A stretch of 64,000 bases of DNA, taken from NCBI GenBank assembly GCA_036365145.1, contig JAEOAD010000024.1:17113501-17177500 (forward strand), in the 5' to 3' direction. The notes under the pieces are model-generated. The model ran no database searches. It was not told the DNA's origin and was given only the letters and a program-made list of their open reading frames with translations. Positions 23,451 through 33,910 of this stretch are shown in pieces. The translations under genes were made by a program, and so were the position numbers. The first letter of the stretch is position 1, and each line of letters begins with the position of its first letter. This DNA is from Orientallactaga sibirica. Taxonomy: Eukaryota > Chordata > Mammalia > Rodentia > Dipodidae.

Positions 23451-25006
23451 ACCAAAGAAGGACACAAGAGAACAAGTTTATATCACAGAAATGATTTTTT
23501 TTTTCACTTTTAAATTTAAGAAAGCTGTGAAGATTTTTTCAGGTAATATTTGAAAACTCATACTTTATTCAATAGAAAGACATCATAAAGCATTCTGGTG
23601 ACTTATAAAGAATTATCTATGCCAAAGAAAATGGGACCAAGTCCCTAAAACTGGTACAAATTGGATATTCCTAAGAGAACAAGATACCTGCAATAGCATC
23701 AGGTTAAAATAAGGGACCAGTTCCTGTCATTTTGTGAATTTCCACTTAAGATCACCAAATGAAACTTTACTCTGCCTTCATATGGATTGGGGTAGAAGGA
23801 ATTCAACAGTGTTTTTTTTTTTTTTTTTTTTTGTTGTTGTTGTTTTTAGCCAGACCTTCCATTATTTATTATTTTGTAAAATTATAATTTTCATTTCTTA
23901 AATGGAGTTACACGGTTAACACGGTGTGAATAGTGTTGTAACATTCCCCCTGCCGTTCTGAAAGGAACAAAAGAACGAAGAGAAGAAAACTAAATCTTAG
24001 TAATTTTTACATCATTAACTTTGACTTGTTTGCCAGGCAATGTTGTTTGTCCAAAATTGAACCCCTGTCACATGCCCTTAATGAATCATTTAAACTTTAT
24101 CTGAAGAAGCTGGGAGATTCTCAGGAGCACACCATACCTCATAATGAGAGGGAGGTATCCCTCCCCTCCCTACCTTTAACATTGTGGAATGATAGCTGGA
24201 ATTCACCGAGCTTCATGGAGTTTGAATTTGCTTGTGCTTTTATCCTTCCAATGTACATCAAATGGAAAGGATGAAGAAAGGCATGGTGCTAAATGTGCAG
24301 GTTTAGAGGATATATTCTGAGAATTTTCCATTACTAAAGATTAGCTTCTAAACTCCTATGCAGAAAAAGTAATCTGGATAAGCAAAACCTTGGAAGAACT
24401 ATGGGAGAACCAGAATGTCAACATCCAGGCACCTCAACCTTTGCTGATTACTACCACTGTAGCCCTCAGGTTCATACTAGGTCAATACAGCAGGGTATAG
24501 AATTATGTCTGTGAGTTATGAGGTTTAACAGATTAAAAAGATTGGTTAGGAGTAGAGTAGAAAATATCTAAAGGAGAAGTGAAATTTCAAACAAATCTGT
24601 ACCCACCTAGGTTTTGTGTAGGATAGATTTACAGGATAACAATAACTGTGTTTCATTTGCCAGTCACTTGAAATGCCTGTAGGAAAAAAGATCTTTAAAA
24701 TTTTAGATATAGGCATTTCTTACAGTGGTTTGAAGGTTTCTCTCACAGGTGGTATGCAAATTGTGACTGCAAAAATGAGATAAAGAGGGTGATTCAGTTC
24801 CCTCTCAGCTGCACCTGTGCTCAGTCTCACACAGTGTAAAAGTATCTTGGGAGCTAACATCTGTTTGTCATTCAGTGGAAGGTAAGCTCTTGTGAACAAT
24901 TATAAAGTGCAGGAACCTGGGCTTTGAGAACATATCTTAATGTTCTTTTCATACATTGGGATGGTCTCTTTAAAACACAGATTCACTCCATGAGGGAAAG
25001 TCCCTC
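23451..25006. other. Unique sequence, nothing recognised
   Basis: Only a long T run with a (GTT) patch (23813-23850) stands out. The frame 24026-24274 has no supporting evidence. Confidence 0.45.
23813..23850. repeat. Poly-T and (GTT)n simple repeat
   Basis: About 20 T bases followed by GTT units. Confidence 0.9.
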
Positions 25007-25230
25007 CTATTTATTTACTTATTTACTTACAAGCAGAGAGAAAGAAGAGAGAGAGACAGGCAGACAGAGAGAGAGAGAATGGGTGTACTAGAGCCTCTAG
25101 CCACTGCAAACAAACTTTAGATGCATGGGCCACTTTGTGCAGCTGGCTTTATGTAGGTACTGGGGAGTCAAAAGCCAGGTCATTAAGCTTTGCAGGCAAA
25201 TGTTTAAACTGCTAAGCCATCTCTCTGGCC
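25007..25230 (-). mobile_element. Dip-like SINE (short type), antisense
   Basis: TTTA-rich tail, GA run, 'gccactgcaaacaaacttta' and 'ctaagccatctctctggcc'. It ends 16 bases before the left edge of the tandem duplication. Confidence 0.9.
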
Positions 25231-25397
25231 TGCCCTCACATTTTTAAAGATACTCAGAGATGTCCTTATGCCCACTCTTAAAATTTGTCATTTGCAAATT
25301 AGTATGCATTAGTGTGTTGATATGTTTTTGTTATGTGGCATATTTGAACTGGTAATGTTTTGTGTAAGCCTGTGTTTTTATATTAGAATATGAGCAT

Positions 25398-25705
25398 CTG
25401 CTATGTTATGAACGTGTCCCCTCTCGTCTATGTACTGGAAGCTAAGTTAGGTTATCAGTGCCGTAGGTGGGGCACTTTGGCTCTGCTTTCGAGAAGATAT
25501 TAGCAGTGACTATAGTAGTGGATCCTTTCTCCTGCTTTTCTGAATTCCACCATGTGAAGGAACCACTAGAAGACCACACCTGAAGCTGGTGCCTTCGTCT
25601 TGGACTTCCAAGCTTTCAGAGCAGTAAGGAAAATACTTCTGGTGTTTTGTAAATTGCCAGCTGCGTGGTACTCTGCCACAGCAGCATGAAGTGCACTAAG
25701 ATGTC
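25398..25705 (+). mobile_element. MLT1-like LTR (MaLR), sense, in duplication copy 1
   Basis: 'atgttatgaacgtgtcccct' near the start, 'ccaccatgtgaaggaacc', 'gtcttggacttccaagcttt' and 'cagagcagtaaggaaa' follow an MLT1/MST-like LTR order. Confidence 0.65.
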
Positions 25706-25757
25706 TTCCCAGATACTCACAAGTTGGGTTTGCATTTATCTTTGAAATATTAGAGAT

Positions 25758-25832
25758 AGAGGCTGAGGATGTAGCTCAGTGGGAAAGCACTCAACTAGTA
25801 CATAGGAGGCCTGGGGTTTGGTCCTCAGTAAT
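25758..25832 (+). mobile_element. ID SINE (tRNA-Ala derived), copy 1
   Basis: 'ggctgaggatgtagctcagt' then 'ctggggtttggtcctcag' give tRNA-like A and B boxes of an ID element. It is too diverged to be a working tRNA gene. Confidence 0.8.
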
Positions 25833-25889
25833 GCTGCAAAGACGAAGATATTTGCGAATCACCTTGCTTTTCTCTTTCCGTCACTCATT

Positions 25890-26345
25890 TCTAATGGATT
25901 TCTCTTTTATAATCTATTGCAACTCAGTCTAGTTACGTCATTTCCACAGCTCCCATTGAGCCCAAGCTGTGACAATCTTTCCGTTGGGCCAGTCCAGTAG
26001 CATCTCAACTGCCTCTACTTCTGTGCCCTCTCCAGTCCATTCTCTGCATTGCAGCCAAGGCGCTCTTGATGATCTCAGCATAAATAAGACCTTGCCATGC
26101 CTTGGCTTAGACCTCTTACTCTAGGCTGTAAAGAAATGACATGATCATGCAAAGTTGCCTGCTATGCCTTTGCCTCATTCCATCATCACCAAACATGTAT
26201 GTGTTCCTCAATTCCTAGCCAGGACCACACTGGCTTGTCACTCCCCCAGTGATCTTGCCTGCAATAGTTCCACTCTCCTCTTTTGATCCTTTCCACACTT
26301 GCTTGGAGAGATTTTTTCTTCATCTCTAACTCAGTTATTTGAATC
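25890..26345 (+). mobile_element. Ancient L2 LINE fossil, copy 1
   Basis: 'ccagtccattctctgcattg', 'cagccaaggcgctc', 'taagaccttgccatgccttg', 'tgacatgatcatgcaaagtt' and 'ggaccacactggcttg' follow the L2 ORF2 C-terminal DNA in order. Coding capacity is lost. Confidence 0.7.
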
Positions 26346-26575
26346 CCTAATTCATTGTCCTGTATCCACAAATTGCCCATTTGTGGCTTCTACCAAACCT
26401 GGGAATGAAAATATTTAGAAAAATTGCATTTGTACAGAATTATTTTTACCACTGTTCTCTACTGTTCTCTAAGCAATATAGCATAACAAATATTCACATA
26501 GCATTTATATTGTAATAAATATTCTAAGTAATATAGAGCTTTAAAGTATATCTGAGTATGTACATAGTATATAGC

Positions 26576-26577
<2 letters not shown>

Positions 26578-26652
<75 letters not shown>
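26578..26652. repeat. (TA)n(CA)n microsatellite, copy 1
   Basis: TA tract followed by a CA tract. It is about 8 bp longer than its duplicate at 28813-28878. Confidence 0.95.
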
Positions 26653-26654
<2 letters not shown>

Positions 26655-27298
26655 ATGCACTATTTATTCTATGTAATTATATGTAAATACTACTACATTT
26701 TATATGAGACTCGAATATCCATGGAGTCCTGGGAAAATACTGAAGGACAACTACACACATGTGTGTGCGCATGTGTGCACGTGTACACATGCACGTGTAC
26801 ATATTCCAATCAGTTTTTGTTTCCTTTACGTGTCCTTTTGCATCTATATAATTAGGTCATGGCTTTAATTATATATAATTACAAGTTTTTATTATTAAAC
26901 TTCTGAACATGTCTCTGTCATTAAGTATAGGTACAAAAACATTTAGTAAATATATTTATATTAAATATTTGTTCACTTGAGTTGCACAGGACATATGCAG
27001 GAAAATGAGGATCAGGAGGCAGAGATGTGGTCTCAGGGTTTTCTACACAGTCTCATTTTTCTCAGATGATCATGTGCTCTTGCCAATTCTGAGTTTGAGT
27101 CGCCTTTGAGCAGTACTCCTCAAATGATAGACTCTTTAGAGAAGCCAACACAGCAAACTGAGTGATTTCTTGCACCATGCAGGCCTCACTGCAGAAAGGG
27201 GCAAGTGTACACATTTGAGAGCATGGAGCTGAGTTAGCATGGACTAAACATAGAGCCTCTGATGGATAATTATCTTGGGTTCCTCATTCATGAACATT
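26653..27298. other. AT-rich unique sequence in copy 1
   Basis: Contains a 53-bp perfectly alternating purine-pyrimidine stretch at 26752-26804. Otherwise nothing recognised. Confidence 0.5.
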
Positions 27299-27482
27299 TA
27301 AAAAGTATTTATTATTATTATTTTTTTAGAGAGAGATTGAGAATTGGGACACCAGGGCCTCAGCCACTACAATTGAACTCCAGATGCTTGCACCACCTAG
27401 TGGGCATGTGTGACCTTACACTTGACTCACCTTTGTGCATCTGGCTTACATAGGACCTGGAGAGTCACACACAGCTCCTTAG
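27299..27482 (-). mobile_element. Dip-like SINE (long type), cut by the duplication edge
   Basis: Antisense tail and body are present. The SINE head (the segment with 'ccatctctccag') is missing because the duplication breakpoint falls inside it. The complete version is at 29519-29748. Confidence 0.93.
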
Positions 27483-27633
27483 AAGATACTCAGAGATGTC
27501 CTTATGCCCACTCTTAAAATTTGTCATTTGCAAATTAGTATGCATTAGTGTGTTGATATGTTTTTGTTATGTGGCATATTTGAACTGGTAATGTTTTGTG
27601 TAAGCCTGTGTTCTTATATTAGAATATGAGCAT

Positions 27634-27941
27634 CTGCTATGGTGTGAACGTGTCCCCTCTCGTCTATGTACTGGAAGCTAAGTTAGGTTATCAGTGCCAT
27701 AGGTGGGGCCCTTTGGCTCTGCTTTCGAGAAGATATTAGCAGTGACTATAGTAGTGGATCCTTTCTCCTGCTTTTCTGAATTCCACCATGTGAAGGAACC
27801 ACTAGAAGACCACACCTGAAGCTGGTGCCTTCGTCTTGGACTTCCAAGCTTTCAGAGCAGTAAGGAAAATACTTCTGGTGTTTTGTAAATTGCCAGCTGC
27901 GTGGTACTCTGCCACAGCAGCATAAAGTGCACTAAGATGTC
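27634..27941 (+). mobile_element. MLT1-like LTR, duplication copy 2
   Basis: Duplicate of 25398-25705 with a few substitutions, for example 'atggtgtgaacgtg' in place of 'atgttatgaacgtg'. Confidence 0.65.
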
Positions 27942-27993
27942 TTCCCAGATACTCACAAGTTGGGTTTGCATTTATCTTTAAAATATTAGAGAT

Positions 27994-28068
27994 AGAGGCT
28001 GAGGATGTAGCTCAGTGGGAAAGCACTCAACTAGTACATAGGAGGCCTGGGGTTTGGTCCTCAGTAAT
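27994..28068 (+). mobile_element. ID SINE, duplication copy 2
   Basis: Duplicate of the ID element at 25758. The two look identical over the tRNA-like part. Confidence 0.8.
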
Positions 28069-28125
28069 GCTGCAAAGACGAAGATATTTGCGAATCACCT
28101 TGCTTTTCTCTTTCCGTCACTCATT

Positions 28126-28570
28126 TCTAATGGATTTCTCTTTTATAATCTATTGCAACTCAGTCTAGTTACATCATTTCCACAGCTCCCATTGAGCCCA
28201 AGCTGTGACAATCTTTCCGTTGGGCCAGTCCAGTAGCATCTCAACTGCCTCTACTTCTGTGCCCTCTCCAGTCCATTCTCTGCATTGCAGCCAAGGCGCT
28301 CTTTATGATCTCAGCATAAATAAGACCTTGCCATGCCTTGGCTTAGACCTCTTACTCTAGGCTGCAAAGAAATGACATGATCATACAAGGTTGCCTGCTA
28401 CGCCTTTGCTTCATTCCATCATCACTAAACATGTATGTGTTCCTCAATTCCTAGCCAGGACCACACTGGGTTGTCACTCCCCCAGTGATCTTGCCTGCAA
28501 TAGTTCCACTCTCCTCTTTTGATCCTTTCCAAACTTGCTTGGAGAGATTTTTCTTCATCTCTAACTCAGT
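28126..28570 (+). mobile_element. Ancient L2 LINE fossil, copy 2
   Basis: Duplicate of 25890-26345 with scattered substitutions and two single-base deletions. Confidence 0.7.
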
Positions 28571-28809
28571 TATTTGAATCCCTAATTCATTGTCCTGTAT
28601 CCACAAATTGCCCATTTGTGGCTTCTACCAACCTGGGAATGAAAATATTTAGAAAAATTGCATTTGTACAGAATTATTTTTACCACTGTTCTCTACTGTT
28701 CTCTAAGCAATATAGCATAACAAATATTCACATAGCATTTATATTGTAATAAATATTCTAAGTAATATAGAGCTTTAAAGTATATCTGAGTATGTACATA
28801 GTATATAGC

Positions 28810-28880
<71 letters not shown>

Positions 28881-29518
28881 ATGCACTATTTATTCTATGT
28901 AATTATATGTAAATACTACTACATTTTATATGAGTCTCGAATATCCATGGAGTCCTGGGAAAATACTGAAGGACAACTACACACATGTGTGTGCGCATGT
29001 GTGCACGTGTACACATGCATGTGTACATATTCCAATCATTTTTTGTTTCCTTTACGTGTCCTTTTGCATCTATATAATTAGGTCATGGCTTTAATTATAT
29101 ATAATTACAAGTTTTTATTATTAAACTTCTGAACATGTCTCTGTCGTTAAGTATAGGTACAAAAACATTTAGTAAATATATTTATATTAAATATTTGTTC
29201 ACTTGACTTGCACAGGACATATGCAGGAAAATGAGGATCAGGAGGCAGAGATGTGGTCTCAGCATTCTCTACACAGTCTCATTTTTCTCAGATGATCATG
29301 TGCTCTTGCAGATTCTGAGTCACCTTTGAGCAGTACTCCTCAAATGATAGACTCTTTAGAGAAGCCAACACAGCAAACTGAGTGATTTCTTGCACCATGC
29401 AGGCCTCACTGCAGAAAGGGGCAAGTGTACACATTTGAGAGCATGGAGCTGAGTTAGCATGGACTAAACATAGAGCCTCTGATGGATAATTATCTTGGGT
29501 TCCTCATTCATGAACATT
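28571..29518. other. AT-rich unique sequence in copy 2
   Basis: Counterpart of 26346-27298, including the microsatellite and the alternating purine-pyrimidine stretch at 28978-29030. Confidence 0.5.
28813..28878. repeat. (TA)n(CA)n microsatellite, copy 2
   Basis: Shorter allele-like version of 26578-26652. Confidence 0.95.
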
Positions 29519-29748
29519 TAAAAAGTATTTATTATTATTATTTTTTTAGAGAGAGATTGAGAATTGGGACACCAGGGCCTCAGCCACTACAATTGAACTC
29601 CAGATGCTTGCACCACCTAGTGAGCATGTGTGACCTTACACTTGATTCACCTTTGTGCATCTGGCTTACATAGGACCTGGAGAGTCACACACAGCTCCTT
29701 AGACTTCACAAGAAAGTGCCTTAACTGCTAAGCCATCTCTCCAGACCC
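29519..29748 (-). mobile_element. Dip-like SINE (long type), complete, antisense
   Basis: Contains 'gagcatgtgtgaccttacac', the complement of the long-type insert, and ends 'gctaagccatctctccagac'. The duplication edge at 29702 lies within it. Confidence 0.93.
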
Positions 29749-30072
29749 ATTCACATTTTTTGACATAAGTGTTAGTATAAACCTCTTTACAGTTTTAGCC
29801 TTTTGTTAAATATTCCTGTCAGCATGTCCTGCTGTCTCTATGTGAACTAATACCTGGGGAAGGCCTCACTGATCTGGATTTTTTGTCTGCTCTGTGAGCT
29901 CACCTCACTTATGAATCTGTTTTTCTTTGGCTGTTTGGGTTGATGACTTAACCTACAGGATATATTAGGAATTGAGTATAGGGGAGAGCTAGTGTCTCTT
30001 TGAATTACTCTCACCCATGTGTAACAATGTAGTAGAAAAAGATCCAAAATACCATGAGACACCTTTTTAAAA
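29749..30072. other. Unique sequence, nothing recognised
   Basis: No repeat or gene signal seen. Confidence 0.45.
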
Positions 30073-30083
30073 AAGTCTCAACT

Positions 30084-30360
30084 TGGGCTGGAGAGATGGC
30101 TTAGCGGTTAAGGCGCCTGCCTCCAAAGCCTAAGAACGCTGGTTCCAATCTCCAGCAGTTCTAATCTCCAGGTCCACATTTAGCCAGATGCAAAGTGACG
30201 CAAGGGTGCAATGCCGCAATTGACCACAAGGGGGCACATGAATCTGGACTTGGTTAGCAGCAGCTGAGAGGCTGCTGGTGCACCCATCTCTATCTGTCTT
30301 CCTCACCCTCTCTCTCTCTTCTGTCTCTCTCTGTGTCTCTCTCCAAAAAAATAAAAATAA
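30084..30360 (+). mobile_element. Dip-like SINE (third subfamily) with target-site duplication
   Basis: It has 'gcgcctgcctccaaagccta', a repeated 'aatctccag' motif, 'gcaatgccgcaattgacca' and 'cagctgagaggctgctgg', unlike the other two subfamilies. The flanks 'aagtctcaact' (30073-30083) and 'aagactcaact' (30361-30371) differ at one base. Confidence 0.93.
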
Positions 30361-30371
30361 AAGACTCAACT

Positions 30372-30936
30372 ATAGCTACAATTATTAGGTTGTATGATTT
30401 CTAGCATCATAGTATTCTGCTTTCAGAAAGAGAAAATACTTGTTAAAATATGTGAAAAAGTTGTTTCTTTTTTCCTGGTATATGGAGGTGGGAGATTATT
30501 AGGTGTTTGTGAACCTTGACATTTCCTCTCTGTTCTTATGGCACATTATAATTTAACCTGTCAGCATGTCCTGAATTATTGTCAACTGCTCTTGCTGGTG
30601 TGTATTCAGTAGACCAAGTGAAAGCCTAAGGCTGAAACTCTTTAGAATTCTTATGGGATCCATGCCTGCCTCATCTAAGGTTCCTTGTGAGTTTTTGACT
30701 TGTTTTAAAGTCTTCGAGAGTGAATGAACGGTCTTGGTTAAAACAACTACACACAGTGCCAAGAACCTTAGAAGATACAGTTGTTCAGTGCTGAGAGAAG
30801 TATGTTTAGCAATGGTTGCATGGACAGGTTCATAAACGATTGCCTGTGACCATAAGGGGTGAACTTAGCTACTAAGATTTGAGCTCAGTTAAACTGAAGA
30901 AAGAATGTTGAACTTTCCTTTTAAAAGATTTTTTTG
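30372..30936. other. Unique sequence, nothing recognised
   Basis: The minus-strand frame 30553-30762 has no recognisable domain. Confidence 0.45.
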
Positions 30937-31086
30937 GGGGGCTGAAGGGATGGCTTAGTGTTTAAGGCATTTGCCTGCAAAGCCAAAGGACCCAGGTTCG
31001 ATTCCCCAGGACCCACATTATCCAGATGCACAAGGAGGTGGATGTGTCTGGAATTCGTTTGCAGTGGCTAGAGGCCCTGGTGCACC

Positions 31087-31117
<31 letters not shown>

Positions 31118-31160
31118 TTTCTCTGTTGAATAAGTAAATAAAAATAAAATATTTTAAAGA
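30937..31160 (+). mobile_element. Dip-like SINE (short type), left arm of inverted pair
   Basis: Head 'ggctgaagggatggcttagt', complete body, (CT)n and A-rich tail. Its tail abuts the tail of the opposite-strand SINE that follows. Confidence 0.92.
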
Positions 31161-31383
31161 ATTTAAAAAATTTTTTTGTGGGAGAGAGAGGCGAGAAAGA
31201 ATGAAGGCATGAATGAGTATGAATGTGTGCATAGTCATGCCATGGTATCTTGCTGCTGCAAACAAACTGCAGATGCATGTGCCACTTGGTGCATCTGGAA
31301 TTATGTGGGTACTGGGGAATTGAATCTGAGTTATCAGGCTTTGCAAGTAATTGCCTTCAACTGCTGAAACATTTCCCTGGTCC
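31161..31383 (-). mobile_element. Dip-like SINE (short type), right arm of inverted pair
   Basis: Antisense SINE, more diverged, with 'ctgctgcaaacaaactgcag' and 'gtgcatctggaattatgtgg'. With the previous element it forms a tail-to-tail inverted repeat with almost no spacer. Confidence 0.88.
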
Positions 31384-31499
31384 ATTCTTTCTTTCAAAGG
31401 TATCCACAAGTGAAACAGAAGCTGTCACATCATGATTTTTTTTTAATAGAAATGGTTTTTAAGTAATTTCTACATGTTGTGTCTGTTTGAACAATTTCA

Positions 31500-31541
<42 letters not shown>

Positions 31542-33167
31542 GCGCGCGCACAGTCTACCAAGATACTCATATACGGTGAGGTACTTTGCCAGGTCTAATG
31601 TCCTTGTTCATTGAGCTGAATGTCGAGGGTCAATAGAACACCAGAACAGCATAGGTAGTTCTAAGTCTTCAAATTAGGTTCATGGAAATCTCTTCTGAGA
31701 GTCTATAAAATGGGCTAAAGTTTGAATGTTGAAAATAGCTGTGTGAGAAGAACAGTACAAGAGAGCAGATAAAAGCTGGTCATGTGGTCCTGCCTAGTGT
31801 TGTTAGGAGTCTGCTGACTGGAATGGCTTTGCTTTATTAAGTAACACTTCACCCACAGATCCCTGTGAATGCTTTCTGAAGACGCCCAAGGAAGAAGTGA
31901 ACTTTTATGTAGTGCCTACTGCCGTGTTTTGTCATTAAAATAACTCTGAAATCTACAGGACAAACTTTTTAATTGTAACTGTCTTCCCATCTGGACCAGG
32001 AGCAAAGCCAGAATTTGCCACCGTACAGCTGGAAATGGATGTGATCATATAAGAACCCAGTTCTGCTGCATATGCTACAGAAGGGAGAAGAGAAATGAGA
32101 GATGTGATTCCTATCCTCAGAAACTAAAGATCTGATCATGAGAATTTATCTCATCCCTGTGCACATATACCCTTGAGATGTCCTTGAAATAGGGATTAAT
32201 TATCTAGTTAGGGTTCCCTGCAGAAAAGAAAGAAGTAAATTTCTCTATTCTGAAAATCCTACAAATCACAGTATTATAGAATGTCAGAGAAGGAAAGGAC
32301 ATTAAGAATCATTCCAGTTCAGTCTTCAAATTGCCAATTGGGCAATAATTCTTCTTAGACACCAGGAAGGAAAATTTTAGTATATTTTTTGAAAGGGAAA
32401 TTATCAAGCTATCTAGGATATTAATCTATTTAATTGAGCAATTTAGAAATACCCAAAATGTCTAGGTCAATCTGAATGCCACGTATGAGCAGAGACTTTT
32501 TTTCCTTATTTTCTTCACTACAGGAAAGGAAACAAGAGCATTAGGCAAATAGCAACATGAATAGGCATTGCATGTGTACATTTTCCTGAAAAGTTTAGTC
32601 CATGCAATTTGACTGAAAAACTAGCTCCATTTCTACATTAAATTAGAAAGTTATAAAATAAGTCACATTCCATTTTATACCTAAATTAAGGAACATTGTG
32701 TTTTCCTAGAATTAAACGTTTAGCAGTCTCAGAGGTGGTGTGAATATCTGTGTTACAATGAGGCATTCCCACCATGTTGATGCATAAAGCATTGCAGAGA
32801 AGATAAATAATTGGCAAGTAATTTTGAGTCATGTAAATAACTTAGTAAGTCTGTTCTACTAAATCAGAGCTTTGCTCACTTTATAGTTCGTGATTTCCCA
32901 GCATCAAATGGGTAGTATCTGAAAAAAAGGTTTTGGACACTGAACTATACAAAGCCCAGGAAAAATAAATTAAAGTGACAATCTTACCTTTAAAGACCAA
33001 AGTGGAAGCACCACAAGGGAGAAAAAAAGAAGAGGAGGAGGAAGAAGAAGAGGCTAGAAGAATAATATTCTTCTATCTTAGTTGCCAACTTCAAGAATTT
33101 TCTGAATACCACATGAGAGAAAAATGATGAACTGACCACAGACTTGGAGATATTTTTAACTCTTGTC
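31384..33167. other. Mostly unique sequence with possible MIR relics
   Basis: Apart from the CA/CG microsatellite, 31905-32060 ('tagtgcctactgccgtgt') and 32260-32350 ('atagaatgtcagagaaggaa') faintly resemble MIR-class SINEs. A GA-rich patch lies at 33018-33060. No gene evidence. Confidence 0.4.
31501..31551. repeat. (CA)n(CG)n microsatellite
   Basis: About 19 CA units run into about 6 CG-type units, a fully alternating purine-pyrimidine tract of the kind that can adopt Z-DNA. Confidence 0.95.
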
Positions 33168-33305
33168 TTTTTAAAAATTTTCTTTTTTTGTTAATGTACA
33201 AAATAACAAATTTTGTAATGACATTTTCATACATATTTATGATTGCACATAGTCACCCACTCTTCATTATCTCTAGTCATCCTTCTCGATCCATTTTCAT
33301 TTTTT
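33168..33305 (-). mobile_element. L1 3' UTR fragment, antisense
   Basis: 'ttttttgttaatgtacaaaa', 'tgacattttcatacatattt' and 'cacccactcttcattatctc' match the complement of the rodent L1 3' end pattern. Confidence 0.6.
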
Positions 33306-33432
33306 AAAAGAAATTTCAAATACATATTCAAGTTATGGTTATAACTACATTAAGCAGGAGAGAGGTGGCATATACATAGTTCATTTGACTCAGAACCAGA
33401 TCTCTGCCACATGGATTAAAAACATACATCTA

Positions 33433-33657
33433 GGGCTGGAGAGGTGGCTTAGTAGTCAAGGCGCTTGCCTGTAAAGCCTAAGGATGCATGCTTGACTCTA
33501 CATGTTCCATGTAAGCCAGATGCACAAAGGTGAGGCAAGCACAAGGTCGCACATTCCCACTAGTGTCTGGAGTTCGATTGTAGTGGCTGAGGCCCTGGCA
33601 TGCCAGTTCTCTCTGTCTCTGTCTCTCTCTCTTAAAAAAAAGAAAGAAAAAATATAT
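33433..33657 (+). mobile_element. Dip-like SINE (long type), first of triple array
   Basis: Head 'gggctggagaggtggcttag', long-type insert 'gcaagcacaaggtcgcacat'. 'atacatcta' before it recurs at about 33903-33911, after the second SINE, so the pair shares one outer duplication. Confidence 0.93.
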
Positions 33658-33658
33658 A

Positions 33659-33900
33659 GGGCTGAAGCGATAGCTTAGTGGTTAAGGCACTTGCCTAAGA
33701 AGCCTAAGAACCCATGTTTGACTCTCCAGATCCCACATAAGCCAGATGCACAGTGAAACAAGCATGTGAGTTCACACATGCACACTAGGTGCAGCACACG
33801 TCTGGATTTTGATTGCAGTGGATGGAGGCCATGGTGTACCAATTCTCTCTCTCTCACTCTCATTCTCTTGCATAAAGAAAAAGGCTTGCCTCAAAACAAA
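33659..33900 (+). mobile_element. Dip-like SINE (long type), second of triple array
   Basis: Head 'gggctgaagcgatagcttag', long-type body, CT-rich stretch. It sits in the A-rich tail of the first SINE. Confidence 0.92.
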
Positions 33901-33910
33901 AAATACATCT

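Larger units (their letters stand above)
25247..27482 (+). repeat. Tandem segmental duplication, copy 1 (2236 bp)
   Basis: This segment recurs directly at 27483-29702 with the same order and orientation. The copy 1/copy 2 junction reads 'tccttagaagatactc', where right-edge text 'tccttaga' meets left-edge text 'aagatactc' with a 1-bp overlap. By eye the copies differ by about 25-30 substitutions plus four indels (net 16 bp). Confidence 0.97.
27483..29702 (+). repeat. Tandem segmental duplication, copy 2 (2220 bp)
   Basis: Second copy. It lacks 1 bp at two homopolymers, about 8 bp of the TA/CA microsatellite, and a 6-bp 'tttgag' unit near 29320. Its right end runs on into the remainder of the SINE at 29519-29748, which copy 1 lacks. 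Confidence 0.97.

Noticed and set aside
25758..25832. Possible tRNA gene
   Set aside because: The tRNA-like boxes belong to an ID SINE with an A-rich continuation, and no complete cloverleaf is evident. The same applies at 27994 and 45723.
25818..28236. Two identical 60-codon frames (25818-26000, 28054-28236)
   Set aside because: They are the same sequence in the two duplication copies and start inside an ID SINE and run into L2 fossil. Identity reflects recent duplication, not selection.
25247..29702. CRISPR array or satellite
   Set aside because: There are only two long units with no spacers, and the setting is a mammalian genome.
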